DNA of 64,000 bases from an uncultured Shewanella sp. (lineage in GTDB: Bacteria; Pseudomonadota; Gammaproteobacteria; Enterobacterales; Shewanellaceae), in assembly GCF_947497935.1 (NCBI RefSeq), contig NZ_CANMIO010000011.1:1-64000 (forward strand), given 5' to 3'. This document shows positions 38,101 through 46,972 of the stretch, piece after piece. The translations under genes were made by a program, and so were the position numbers. Numbering within the stretch: the first letter of the stretch is position 1; each line of letters begins with the position of its first letter. A model generated the notes under the pieces. It had not been told where the DNA came from. It saw only the letters and a list, made by a program, of their open reading frames with translations, and did not search any database.

Positions 38101-38596
38101 CTTCAATAAAGACGCGTAGCTCTTGGGGTTTAGACTCGATTAATCTTGAAATCGTACCCTGCTCAATAATCGCGTAACTGCGAGGCCCAAGCCCCGTGCC
38201 CATAAAGAGATCGGTAATATCTTTACGGCGACACTTTTGATTATTGAGAAAATAGCTTGAGTCACCATCGCGGCTGACTTGACGTTTGACGGCAATCTCT
38301 TGATAACTGGAATACTGCCCTGCTAAGCGACCATCTTGGTTATCAAATAACAACTCGACACTAGCCACCGATACCGGGCGTCTGGCCGTTGAGCCATTAA
38401 AAATGACATCTGCCATGGAATCACCACGTAGATGTTTAGCCGAGCTTTCACCTAACACCCAGCGTACCGCATCGATAACATTCGATTTGCCGCAGCCGTT
38501 AGGGCCAATAATGGCACTCAAAGGATTAAGTAAAGGTATTTTAGTTGGATCGACGAATGACTTGAATCCGGCAAGTTTAATCTGTTTAAGTCTCAT
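35174..38596 (-). CDS. smc: Chromosome partition protein Smc
   Basis: Smc is a condensin ATPase that compacts and segregates the chromosome. The 1140 residues show Walker A (GPNGCGKSN, about 32-40) in the N-terminal head, two long coiled-coil arms rich in Gln and Leu, a hinge (about 500-640), and a C-terminal head with the ABC signature LLSGGEKALTALSL and Walker B FCMLDEVDAPLDD. This is a full-length SMC. Gammaproteobacteria with Smc rather than MukB include Shewanella. It is the first gene of smc-zipA-ligA and diverges from cysZ. Confidence 0.97.
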   Translation of the reverse strand: MRLKQIKLAGFKSFVDPTKIPLLNPLSAIIGPNGCGKSNVIDAVRWVLGESSAKHLRGDSMADVIFNGSTARRPVSVASVELLFDNQDGRLAGQYSSYQEIAVKRQVSRDGDSSYFLNNQKCRRKDITDLFMGTGLGPRSYAIIEQGTISRLIESKPQELRVFIEEAAGISRYKERRRETENRIRHTRENLARLGDIRSELTKQLEKLAEQAETAKKYRELKQAERKYDAELSVSRFDELQQQTAKLDEQLSKLELQQTELLAKKQTLELSLTELNLKLSELDTQEAHQVEDFYLTKTHIAKLEQSLKHRQQQDESLTQRLQELSEQVSAYRARLAEDQGKQTLLTQQQALALPDATLIRQQLADHDAELVLANEQLDRVSEQLHDLSEDYSQAHHAFEMNRNQLSHNEADIGNKQRLVARLEEQVLTTSAELEKINAQDFATQVSELTSVIEQEQEVLDELGFQLQSKQLTEQDLSAEQDRLKVKLADEQGRLSVVTQLLPAEKAGDSEELWQVIEVTPGWEAAVDMLLSGLLNTQLLAGESDDSDPDQLGFEIGVTELSVIKAPVNLAPWLEHVTWLVSKEQAISQRTSLKQDELIATADGYLVGVDFVIEKTQAAGSIVELKNEQIALQESVDLNQSTLVTLSESLADVKQAMAPLVSHIQQKQQFIQTQQIQLAALSSQLRSQQQSVTQTASRLAKVEQELSEAQQELQALLLGVELRVQQQQHLSAALEKAQVAKTDGQALKAQALEKVTRLKPLRQALDAKAAQSAASEQSLHTQMMLIEQQVSQHQQRLLELEQSQSLLKLQLEAKDNALQEGGSQPLKDQLEQALQAQQIKQDALTALRLQQAELQELCDSAGTNKKQQLAKLEDLTQSSGTLKLRREGLKGQIDSQQRVLIEQGVDVKQVLSSLDGSKTLVWRQKELERLRAQIEHLGAINLAAIEEFDLQNQRKLYLDSQDEDLNAALASLEEAIRKIDKDTKVRFKDTFDKVNADLGVLFPKVFGGGSAYLALTDDDLLETGVSIMARPPGKKNSTIHLLSGGEKALTALSLVFAIFRLNPAPFCMLDEVDAPLDDANVERFCRLVKEMSQSVQFIYISHNKITMELADQLIGVTMHEPGVSRIVAVDIDEAVALADAG

Positions 38597-38788
38597 TGTG
38601 CCGTTTAGTCATTTCCTCGCTAAGTAAATAGCGACTGAGTTTGAAGGGATTTTATATAGGGTAACTTTACCAAAGCTCACTGTATTTTGTAACGCTTTTT
38701 ATCGCTCATTAAGCGCTTTTCACTTGTGATTAAATACCGACTGACTCACAATCGTACTAATGCGTAAATTTAACAACCTAATATCTCT

Positions 38789-39562
38789 ATGAATAAAACC
38801 AAACACGTACAAAAAAAAAGCGGTGTTAATTATTTCTTCGATGGTTTCAGCCTCATTAAACAACCAGGACTGAGAAGATTCGTCTTTATTCCGCTTGCAA
38901 TCAATTTATTGTTATTTTCTGGCCTGATCTATTTTGCCATTAGCCAATTAGAGAACGTGTTTAACTGGTTATCGACTCAACTACCTGATTATTTAAGTTG
39001 GCTCAACTTTATCCTCTGGCCACTTGCTGTCATCACATTGCTGGTCGTACTGTCATTTGTCTTTAGCTCGGTAATGAACTGGCTCGCCGCACCTTTTAAT
39101 GGCCTGCTAGCCGAAAAGGTCGAGCAACAACTGACTGGTAAAGCGCTTAACACAGGTGGCGGTATCGATTTGATTAAGGATCTGCCGCGGATTATGGGAC
39201 GAGAGTGGATAAAACTTAAATACTATCTGCCACGCGCCATCGTGTTTTTGCTGCTGTTTTGGATCCCTTTTGTCGGTCAAACTGTCGCGCCCGTTTTATG
39301 GTTCCTATTCAGTGCTTGGATGATGGCCATTCAATATTGTGATTACCCATTTGATAACCATAAGGTGCCCTTCCCCGATATGAGGTTTGCCCTCAATCAG
39401 ACTAAGGGCACTAGTTTTAGCTTTGGCGCTGCGGTAACCTTGTTCTCTATGATCCCTATCGTGAACTTTGTGGTGATGCCTGTGGCTATTTGTGGCGCAA
39501 CTGCCATGTGGGTCGATAAATACCGCACGGCCTATAAGAACGATTCGATAGCACCAGAATAA
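38789..39562 (+). CDS. cysZ: Sulfate transporter CysZ
   Basis: CysZ is an inner-membrane protein for high-affinity sulfate uptake feeding cysteine synthesis. The 257-residue protein has four main hydrophobic regions and the family motifs SGVNYFFDGFSLIKQPGLRRFVFIPL near the N-terminus, AAPFNGLLAEKVE in the middle and YCDYPFDNHKVPFPDMR towards the C-terminus. In E. coli it lies beside cysK; here cysK is 5.5 kb further along on the same strand, after inserted genes. Confidence 0.93.
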   Translation: MNKTKHVQKKSGVNYFFDGFSLIKQPGLRRFVFIPLAINLLLFSGLIYFAISQLENVFNWLSTQLPDYLSWLNFILWPLAVITLLVVLSFVFSSVMNWLAAPFNGLLAEKVEQQLTGKALNTGGGIDLIKDLPRIMGREWIKLKYYLPRAIVFLLLFWIPFVGQTVAPVLWFLFSAWMMAIQYCDYPFDNHKVPFPDMRFALNQTKGTSFSFGAAVTLFSMIPIVNFVVMPVAICGATAMWVDKYRTAYKNDSIAPE

Positions 39563-39590
39563 TGCTTAGAGCGATTTAGACGAAATAACC

Positions 39591-39616
39591 AAGCCATGTC
39601 TCGACATGGCTTTTTT
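39591..39616 (+). terminator. Terminator of cysZ
   Basis: AAGCCATGT and ACATGGCTT pair around CTCG, followed by a T run. Confidence 0.9.
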
Positions 39617-39769
39617 GTATCTGTACGAGCCTTTCTACAAACCAAGCAATGCCGCAAAACGGTCACCACGACAAGCTTTGTAACAATATCCTCCGACAAT
39701 GACGGTCCAAACTCAGGGCTAAATCTGGCACAATCCCAATAAATAACAACGCAATAACAATAATAACAA

Positions 39770-42106
39770 ATGAAAACAAAATGCCTTTTCCCCTTAGCGC
39801 TCCTCTTTAGTGCTTTTAGCTCGAGTGCAACCCAAGCTGGGCAAGCATCTCAATTCAATGTTCAGATCCCAACAGTTGCAGGTGCAGTTCAAATCGATGG
39901 CGAGTTTGACGAGCCTCAATGGCAGCAGGCTGCGACGACAAACTTAAAGTTTGAGACTCGCCCCGGCGAAAACATCGCAGCCCCTGTGCAAACCGAGGTG
40001 AAAATCTATGCCACTGAATCGAGCCTATTTATGGCCTTTAGTGCACAAGATCCCACCCCTGAACACATTCGCGCTAACTTAAGCGACCGAGACAGCGTAT
40101 GGGGGGATGATCTTGTTGGTATCAAGCTCGATACCTTTAATGATGCCAGATTAGCCTATCAGTTCTTTGTCAATGCCTATGGTGTACAGATGGACTCGAT
40201 AGAAAACGAGCTAACAGGTAGTGAGAGCGATGCCTGGGATGGGATTTGGTATAGCGCTGCCAAACGTACCGACTCTGGCTACCAAGTTGAAATAGAGCTG
40301 CCCTTAAGGCTGCTTAACTTTGCTCCCAAGAGCGAGCAAAAATGGGGCATAGAGTTCATTCGCTTCTATCCTAGAAACGAAGAGCACCGCATTTCAAGCC
40401 ATCAAATAGATAGAGATAATAACTGTCAACTCTGCCAGTTAGGTATCGCTACAGGCCTTGCCAATATCGAACAGGGAAACGACTTGCAAATTACCCCCTC
40501 ATTTGTGGTTAATCGTAATAGCAAACGCCCTCATAAACAGGACAGTGATTGGGATAGTGAAAACAACATCGAACCGAGCTTAGACGTACGCTGGGGGATC
40601 ACCCCCAGTACCTTACTTAGCGCCACGATTAATCCTGACTTTTCTCAAGTCGAGGCCGATGCTGGGCAGTTAGATATTAACTCGACCTTCGCGCTTTTCT
40701 ATCCAGAGAAGCGCGCCTTCTTCCTCGATAATAAAGACTACTTCGATACTCAGCTGAATTTGTTGCATACCCGTAATATTGTCTCGCCTGATTACGGCCT
40801 TAAACTGACCAGTAAAGTTGGTGACCATACGTTTGCGACATTAATCACTGACGACACCAACACCAACTTTTTAGTTCCGGGCAACTTAAGTTCTGATATC
40901 GCCAGTATCGATAACAAGAGTCAAAACTTCGCAGGCCGTTATCGGGTAGATCTGGGCAAGCCTTTGTCGATTGGCGCGTTAGTGACGGCTAAGAAAAGTG
41001 ATGATTACCATAACTACGTCACCAGTCTAGATGCTAAATACCAGCCGACGGAACATGATACTTTCGCAGTCCAGTACGTGTTATCGGATACCGAATACCC
41101 CATAGATCTTTATAAAGCGTTTTGCAGTAGTGATGATTGTCTGCCACAAAACAACTGTGATCTAGCTGACTGTGGTATTAATGAGCGCGTGCTCCGCACA
41201 AAGAAAAAAGGCGCTTTCAGTGACGATATGTACTTGCTCAAATATCAACACGAGACACGTAGCTGGGATATGTTCGCTCAATACCTATCTGTTGGCGAAG
41301 ACTTTCGAGCCGATCTCGGTTTCGTAGAGAACGTAGATTTTACAAAGTTTGTCGCTGGAGGCGGATATACTTGGTATCCACAATCTGGATTCTTTAACCA
41401 AGTAGAGCTGCGTGGCGACTGGGATATTAGCCATAACCAAGCCGGTGAAAAATTAGAGCAAGAAGCCGAGGCGAAAATGGAATTTCAAGGCCAGTGGCAA
41501 AGCTATACCGCCTTTGGCTTGGTTAATCGTGACCGAGTTGGCAGACGTCATAACGGCGCTTCACTCGCCATTGACGGTAACACGCAGATGTTCACCGAAA
41601 CGATGGGCTGGCTCTACTCCAATATTAAGCCCACTCGCACACTTTTTTTAGAGCTGGATATCAACTATGGCGATGACATCGACTTTGCTAATGATCAACT
41701 AGGCACTAAGGTGATGTTTAACCCTGGCGTCAACTGGAACGTCACCGACTCTATCGCACTCGATGTGTCTCATGTTTACCGCACTATGGACGTGGACGAT
41801 GGCCGTTTATTTACCGCTAATTTAAGTGACCTGCGTCTTAGCTGGTATATCGACATTCATAACTTCATTCGTATTTCGAGTGTCTACACAGATATCGAAC
41901 GCGATCCCAGCTTATATAAGTACAGTACGCCAAATGAGCACTATCAACAGTTAGGCAATGAGATCCTCTACGGCTATAAACTCAACCCACAGAGCGTATT
42001 TTATTTGGGTTACTCCGACGGCATAAAAGCCGATGACACCATAGATTCTCTGATGAAGACTGAAGAAACTTACTTTATGAAAGTCAGCTACGCCTGGTTG
42101 ATCTAG
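39770..42106 (+). CDS. DUF5916 outer-membrane-type protein with CBM9-like domain
   Basis: A signal peptide (MKTKCLFPLALLFSAFSSSATQA) precedes a carbohydrate-binding-module-9-like domain (AVQIDGEFDEPQWQQAATTNLKFETRPG to about 225). A C-terminal region of about 500 residues follows with many alternating aromatic and polar strands (DFSQVEADAGQLDINSTFALFYPEKRAFFLDNKDYF), the DUF5916 pattern, which suggests a beta-barrel in the outer membrane. A CxxD-rich loop (CSSDDCLPQNNCDLADCGI) may form disulfides. The role is unknown; envelope binding of glycans or lipids is only a guess. It is monocistronic. Confidence 0.8.
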   Translation: MKTKCLFPLALLFSAFSSSATQAGQASQFNVQIPTVAGAVQIDGEFDEPQWQQAATTNLKFETRPGENIAAPVQTEVKIYATESSLFMAFSAQDPTPEHIRANLSDRDSVWGDDLVGIKLDTFNDARLAYQFFVNAYGVQMDSIENELTGSESDAWDGIWYSAAKRTDSGYQVEIELPLRLLNFAPKSEQKWGIEFIRFYPRNEEHRISSHQIDRDNNCQLCQLGIATGLANIEQGNDLQITPSFVVNRNSKRPHKQDSDWDSENNIEPSLDVRWGITPSTLLSATINPDFSQVEADAGQLDINSTFALFYPEKRAFFLDNKDYFDTQLNLLHTRNIVSPDYGLKLTSKVGDHTFATLITDDTNTNFLVPGNLSSDIASIDNKSQNFAGRYRVDLGKPLSIGALVTAKKSDDYHNYVTSLDAKYQPTEHDTFAVQYVLSDTEYPIDLYKAFCSSDDCLPQNNCDLADCGINERVLRTKKKGAFSDDMYLLKYQHETRSWDMFAQYLSVGEDFRADLGFVENVDFTKFVAGGGYTWYPQSGFFNQVELRGDWDISHNQAGEKLEQEAEAKMEFQGQWQSYTAFGLVNRDRVGRRHNGASLAIDGNTQMFTETMGWLYSNIKPTRTLFLELDINYGDDIDFANDQLGTKVMFNPGVNWNVTDSIALDVSHVYRTMDVDDGRLFTANLSDLRLSWYIDIHNFIRISSVYTDIERDPSLYKYSTPNEHYQQLGNEILYGYKLNPQSVFYLGYSDGIKADDTIDSLMKTEETYFMKVSYAWLI

Positions 42107-42130
42107 CTAGCCATTGATTATCCCATAAAG

Positions 42131-42156
42131 AAAAAGCAGCCATTTGGCTGCTTTTT
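42131..42156 (+). terminator. Bidirectional terminator after the DUF5916 gene
   Basis: AAAAAGCAGCC and GGCTGCTTTTT pair around ATTT. It lies between convergent genes and can stop both. Confidence 0.92.
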
Positions 42157-42180
42157 GTTCTTTATCTGCCACAGAAACCA

Positions 42181-43428
42181 TTAACTCTCTGCAATGCAAA
42201 CTAGATTTCGTCCTGCCGATTTTGCTTCATATAAACCGATATCGGCGCGATTAAGCAGCTCATCAACATTCTCTGTATGGGAAAACTCGGCCACACCACT
42301 ACTCACGCTGATGTGCAACATACCTTTAGAGGTTTCAATGGGATTGGCTTGAAGCTGCATTCGAAAACTATCAAGCAGCGCATAGGCCTTTTCGACGTTA
42401 AGGCCTTTAAATCCGACTACAAACTCTTCACCGCCTATACGTGCAACGGTAAAGTGCTGTGAGAATGATTGCTGTAATCGATTAGAAAATTCAACCAAGA
42501 CTTCATCGCCCACATCATGGCCATAGGTATCGTTCACTTTCTTGAAAAAGTCGATATCCAATAATGCCAGTGACAATGTCCCCTGTTTCTGAGCAATTGC
42601 CGTCAGCTTTTCTTCGTATAAATTAAAGAAATAACGACGATTATAGACATTGGTCAGGTAATCTAAGTTTGCTTGTTCCCACAGCCGAGTCACCATATCC
42701 AATGCATCAAGGGTGTTTAACACACGGCAGTGAAACTCTTCGTGGACAAAAGGTTTTTGTAGAAAATCATTGGCACCATTTTTGATAAAACGCGCAGAGA
42801 GGCTTTCATCACTGTCACTCGATAAACCGATAATCGCCAACTCTTCACGGCTGAACTGTTCACGGACTTTAATAATAAGCCCGAATCCATCAAGGCCAGG
42901 CATATTATAATCAGTGATCAGTAGCTTGATATCTGGATTATCGTTAAGCGTTTCTAGCGCCGAGATACCATCGTCAGCCTCGATCACTTGAAAAAGATGC
43001 TGCTCTAATAAACTGCGGATAAATTTGCGGCTAACAAGGGAGTCATCGGCAACGAGCACCTTGACGCTTTGGTTGCGGCTCAAACGCTTAACCAGCTTTG
43101 CGGTATATTCATAGCTGAAGCGATTTTCTTTAAAGACGTAATCGACGATCCCTAGCTGCAGAAGGCGCTCTCGTTGCTCTGCATCCCAGCTTCCTGTCAG
43201 CACAATACAAGGGATCTGCTTTGCCAGTACATACTTAACAATCTCGCCCTCTTGGGCATCTGGCAAGTTCAGATCCGTTATTGCGACAAAATACTCATTT
43301 TGGGCCAACAACGCTTTTGCGCTAGCCATATCTGGCGCAACATCTACCTCACAACTCAGCTCTTGAGTAATCAAATGGCGCATCACCCGCGAAACCATTT
43401 GGCTATCTTCAACCACTAAAATCCGCAA
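42181..43428 (-). CDS. Dual-receiver GGDEF response regulator (diguanylate cyclase)
   Basis: The 415 residues hold two CheY-like receivers, with phospho-acceptors Asp52 (VAITDLNLPD) and Asp173 (LLITDYNMPGLDG), and a GGDEF domain with GGEEF at 332-336. The catalytic motif is intact, so it should make cyclic-di-GMP. No RxxD inhibitory site is visible upstream of GGEEF, so product inhibition may be absent. It opposes the HD-GYP protein at 29674 in activity. No kinase gene is adjacent. Confidence 0.9.
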   Translation of the reverse strand: MRILVVEDSQMVSRVMRHLITQELSCEVDVAPDMASAKALLAQNEYFVAITDLNLPDAQEGEIVKYVLAKQIPCIVLTGSWDAEQRERLLQLGIVDYVFKENRFSYEYTAKLVKRLSRNQSVKVLVADDSLVSRKFIRSLLEQHLFQVIEADDGISALETLNDNPDIKLLITDYNMPGLDGFGLIIKVREQFSREELAIIGLSSDSDESLSARFIKNGANDFLQKPFVHEEFHCRVLNTLDALDMVTRLWEQANLDYLTNVYNRRYFFNLYEEKLTAIAQKQGTLSLALLDIDFFKKVNDTYGHDVGDEVLVEFSNRLQQSFSQHFTVARIGGEEFVVGFKGLNVEKAYALLDSFRMQLQANPIETSKGMLHISVSSGVAEFSHTENVDELLNRADIGLYEAKSAGRNLVCIAES

Positions 43429-43615
43429 ACTTTTCTCCTTTTTCCTACACAGCTTCGCAAACTCACTTCGCGGTTAATCAAGGTTGTGAATAACCTGCAA
43501 TAATTAAGCTCATTTGGCATATTGAAGTAGGAAATTTATCCCGTCGCATATTGTTTTGGCGCTTCTAATTCGAGGCAAGCTTAATACTTACGGACTAAAA
43601 ACGGTATAGCTAATG
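43429..43615. other. Intergenic region
   Basis: This short A+T-rich gap holds the promoter of the response regulator. I see no terminator with a clear T run for the RDD gene and no coding frame. Confidence 0.4.
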
Positions 43616-44887
43616 TCAACTATTTGCACTATTTTCGATAGATAAGTGTTCGGGAATGTTATCAACAGCACTATGTTCCATGGCAGCCTGGTGCTTTGTC
43701 TTACGAGTATCTATCACTACGGTTGCCGAGATCTTATCTTGAATAGCCTGTCTATTGGCATCCCAATAAATCTGCAAGAAACCTAACAAGCCCGTGGTAA
43801 ATCCGGCGGCATAACCACCATAGCGACCAAATGCAGCCCAGAGTGAAATTTTAACGCCATCGAGTTGAATGACACGGATCCCAAACAACTTCTTGCCTAA
43901 GGTTTGACCGTCAAACCATGCGGTGAACACGGTAAAATAGAAAGCCGCCCAACCAAAACCTAACCCGAGGTCGTTAAGGAATCCGTTTATCCATGCCAAC
44001 GGACTAGTCGTCTCTTCGCTGTTAGCAAAGAGTTCTCCCTCTTTAGCGGCATTCTTCTGTTCGATATCTTGCTCTAACTTAGCAGCCATTTGTTCAAGTT
44101 CTTGTATCCGTATTTCTAATGCTGAAACCACTGGGCTAGTCCCAGGATCTGCGTGCTCGCCACTGTTTATGTCAAGCAACTGACTGCTAGTCTCCCTGTT
44201 TGAGTCCCTGAGAGGTTCAGAGTTTGGAACCGCACTCGCTTCTATCCCAGCTTTAGCGAAATCTTCAGTCGTCGCCTCTGTAGTAGTGACATATAGCCGC
44301 TGCTTTTCTGCTGCCGTTAAGGGTAATTCAGCGACTAGATCATTAATAATACTGTCCTGCTTTTCTGCATTCAGACTCGAGTTAGATAATGCACTCTTTA
44401 CCTTCGCGATATTAATTTTCGCACAGGCAAAATCTTCACATTGACTCGCGACAATGACAGCGGGAACATAACTGGCTATTTCAGCCAGAGTTGCCAATCC
44501 CCCTTTGCCATCTTCTGGCAGCGCTATACTGCTGTCATTACTTGGGTAACTGCTTTGCTTAGGTAAGTCTGGCGCGACCTCATAAAAGTGGCTTACTAGC
44601 GCAGAAATCAATCCGATTAGCATCAACAAGTACAACCCCCACTTAAACAACTTACCCACTGTTTTGCTCTGCTTTTGGATCAGAAGAGTACCGAGCACCA
44701 ATAAGATAAAGATCCATCCCGCACTGTCGGCAAGTACGGCGACTAAGAGACCGTCAATCAACATGGCTAACCCGCGCTTGAGGGGACTCGCTAACGGCAT
44801 ATAAAGAATATGAGGCGCAAGATCGAAGGCAAAAGGCGTTACCCATGTCTTAGGATCATCATGTTTACTGATCTGCTGTTGAGTCAT
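43616..44887 (-). CDS. RDD-family membrane protein
   Basis: The RDD domain is split: ASPLKRGLAMLIDGLLVAVLAD (with Arg and Asp in the first helix) lies near the N-terminus. TAWFDGQTLGKKLFGIRVIQLDGVKISLWAAFGRYGGYAAG lies near the C-terminus. Between them is an unusually long soluble insert of about 190 residues with a coiled coil (LEIRIQELEQMAAKLEQDIEQKNAAKEGEL). The 423 residues are far more than the ~150 of a minimal RDD protein. The function is unknown, though some RDD proteins aid ion transport. The gene diverges from cysK. Confidence 0.82.
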   Translation of the reverse strand: MTQQQISKHDDPKTWVTPFAFDLAPHILYMPLASPLKRGLAMLIDGLLVAVLADSAGWIFILLVLGTLLIQKQSKTVGKLFKWGLYLLMLIGLISALVSHFYEVAPDLPKQSSYPSNDSSIALPEDGKGGLATLAEIASYVPAVIVASQCEDFACAKINIAKVKSALSNSSLNAEKQDSIINDLVAELPLTAAEKQRLYVTTTEATTEDFAKAGIEASAVPNSEPLRDSNRETSSQLLDINSGEHADPGTSPVVSALEIRIQELEQMAAKLEQDIEQKNAAKEGELFANSEETTSPLAWINGFLNDLGLGFGWAAFYFTVFTAWFDGQTLGKKLFGIRVIQLDGVKISLWAAFGRYGGYAAGFTTGLLGFLQIYWDANRQAIQDKISATVVIDTRKTKHQAAMEHSAVDNIPEHLSIENSANS

Positions 44888-45124
44888 CGATTTCCCTCTT
44901 TAATCTACATTTCCCGCTTAAAACTCACTCGAATAAGAATTAAAATGGCGGCAGCCACCTCAAGTAACATTATGTTAACACGGCATATCCCCAGCTATTC
45001 CGCTCTTTATGAATAACAGCAAACGCTTTAATAACTAAATAGAATAACGAAGAACAAACTATCACTTCTATTGCTGCCAAAGCCTATTATGATTTAGCTG
45101 TGCATATAAAGGAGCAAGCAACCC

Positions 45125-46093
45125 ATGAGCAAAATTTTCGAAGATAATTCACAAACAATTGGTAACACCCCTCTTGTCCGCTTAAACCGCGTAAGTAATG
45201 GTAGAGTGCTTGCAAAAGTTGAAGCCCGTAACCCTAGCTTCAGCGTTAAGTGCCGTATCGGTGCCAATATGATTTGGGACGCAGAGAAAAAAGGCCTTCT
45301 CACTCTAGAGCAAGAGCTCATTGAGCCTACATCGGGTAACACGGGTATCGCACTCGCTTATGTTGCCGCTGCTCGCGGTTATAAGTTAACTCTAACTATG
45401 CCGAACACCATGAGTTTAGAGCGTAGAAAGTTACTGAAAGCCCTTGGTGCAAATCTTGTACTGACCGATGGCGCTAAAGGTATGAAGGGCGCAATTGATA
45501 AGGCTGAAGAGATCAGACAGTCTAACCCTGAAAAGTACGTGTTACTGCAGCAGTTCAACAATCCTGCTAACCCTGAAATCCACGAGAAAACCACGGGCCC
45601 AGAGATCTGGAATGATACCGACGGAACCGTCGATGTTGTTGTTGCCGGTGTAGGTACTGGTGGCACCATTACTGGTGTTAGCCGTTACATTAAGAACACT
45701 CAAGGTAAAGCAATTACTTCTGTAGCGGTTGAGCCTACTGATTCACCTGTTATCGCGCAAACGCTAGCGGGTCAGACGGTTCAGCCTGGACCTCACAAAA
45801 TTCAAGGTATTGGCGCAGGTTTTATTCCTGGCAACTTAGATCTTAATCTTGTCGATCGTGTTGAAGCTGTCACCAACGAAGAGTCTATCGAGATGGCTCA
45901 GCGCTTAATGAAAGAAGAAGGAATACTTGTGGGTATTTCATCGGGCGCCGCTGTTGTAGCTGCTAACCGTATCGCTGCTTTGCCTGAATTTGAAGGCAAA
46001 AACATAGTCGTAATTTTACCTTCTGCTGCAGAGCGCTACCTATCTTCTGTACTGTTCCAAGGTGAATTTAGCGACGCAGAAAACGTTCAATAA
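45125..46093 (+). CDS. cysK: Cysteine synthase A (O-acetylserine sulfhydrylase)
   Basis: CysK is a PLP enzyme that makes cysteine from O-acetylserine and sulfide. The PLP lysine lies in [19 protein letters not shown], the substrate loop is [27 protein letters not shown] and the phosphate-binding loop is [16 protein letters not shown]. The 322 residues align end to end with E. coli CysK (323). AAAGGAGC lies before the ATG. It is single and followed by a strong terminator. Confidence 0.97.
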   Translation: MSKIFEDNSQTIGNTPLVRLNRVSNGRVLAKVEARNPSFSVKCRIGANMIWDAEKKGLLTLEQELIEPTSGNTGIALAYVAAARGYKLTLTMPNTMSLERRKLLKALGANLVLTDGAKGMKGAIDKAEEIRQSNPEKYVLLQQFNNPANPEIHEKTTGPEIWNDTDGTVDVVVAGVGTGGTITGVSRYIKNTQGKAITSVAVEPTDSPVIAQTLAGQTVQPGPHKIQGIGAGFIPGNLDLNLVDRVEAVTNEESIEMAQRLMKEEGILVGISSGAAVVAANRIAALPEFEGKNIVVILPSAAERYLSSVLFQGEFSDAENVQ

Positions 46094-46111
46094 ATTAATC
46101 TCGCGTTAAAT

Positions 46112-46140
46112 AAAACCCAAGCCTTAGCTTGGGTTTTTTA
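46112..46140 (+). terminator. Terminator of cysK, overlapping the end of the TetR gene
   Basis: AAAACCCAAGC and GCTTGGGTTTTTT pair around CTTA. The TetR stop codon (46124-46126) lies in the loop, so the same hairpin serves both convergent genes. Confidence 0.92.
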
Positions 46141-46801
46141 TTGCCATCACAATATGAGTGACTGTTGATCTGACAATATCTAACAAGGCGTTATCATCAA
46201 TATCTGTTCGAATAAGATACTGGTACTCGAGAAGTTTAATGATAGCTAACACTTGATGTGCATCTGCATTAGCCGAACCGGATCCCATGCCAACAAAAAA
46301 CAGTTTAATGCTATCTAGAAAGATCTCATCTAATGCGGTGATTGCCGCTGCCAGTTGCGGATTACGTAACGCCTCTTCATGAAACGCTACCTCAAGGAGC
46401 CTATCGTCCCGATGCGCTAACTGCTCTTTAATATGTTCACAGATAAATTGACTGAGATTATCGATAATAAATGCCTTCATCTGCGACTCATCGGCCGTTT
46501 GTTGTTTCAGCCTCACACTCTCGACCAAGGCGTAACTCTTCTGCTCTAACGTTTTATTCATCCACAGCGTCTTTTCTGCAAAGTAAGTTAATGAGTCACT
46601 GATAAGATCTTTAATATCATTAAAGTAGTAAGTTGTTGACGACAAAGGGACATTAGCTTCGGTGGCGACAGCGCGATGACGAACCCCACGGATCCCCTCT
46701 TTCACGATTAAACGTAACGTCGCCTCTAATATTTCAATACGCCGCGCTTGACCATCGCTACGGTTTGACTGGCGTCCGACATAGGTCATAGGTACAAACA
46801 T
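46124..46801 (-). CDS. TetR-family transcriptional regulator
   Basis: The N-terminal helix-turn-helix is RRIEILEATLRLIVKEGIRGVRHRAVATEANVPLSSTTYYFNDIKDLI, a standard TetR pattern. The rest is a helical ligand or dimerisation domain. The length of 225 residues is usual. GGGAAG lies before ATG 46801. It diverges from the methyltransferase gene at 46973, which is the natural regulatory candidate by position; no clear palindrome stands out to me in the 171-bp gap. Confidence 0.85.
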   Translation of the reverse strand: MFVPMTYVGRQSNRSDGQARRIEILEATLRLIVKEGIRGVRHRAVATEANVPLSSTTYYFNDIKDLISDSLTYFAEKTLWMNKTLEQKSYALVESVRLKQQTADESQMKAFIIDNLSQFICEHIKEQLAHRDDRLLEVAFHEEALRNPQLAAAITALDEIFLDSIKLFFVGMGSGSANADAHQVLAIIKLLEYQYLIRTDIDDNALLDIVRSTVTHIVMAIKNPS

Positions 46802-46972
46802 AACGCTTCCCTTTCGACTAATAAATATGCTGCAAAATGCTCTAAACCCACTTATGGGCAGTTAAAGCCACATTTAACCGCGTGAAGTCGGATCAAGTTC
46901 AAACAATTAACAAACTGTAACATGTAAAATTTACCTCCACTAATACTCTCTAAGCTTACCTTGGTTTAACTT

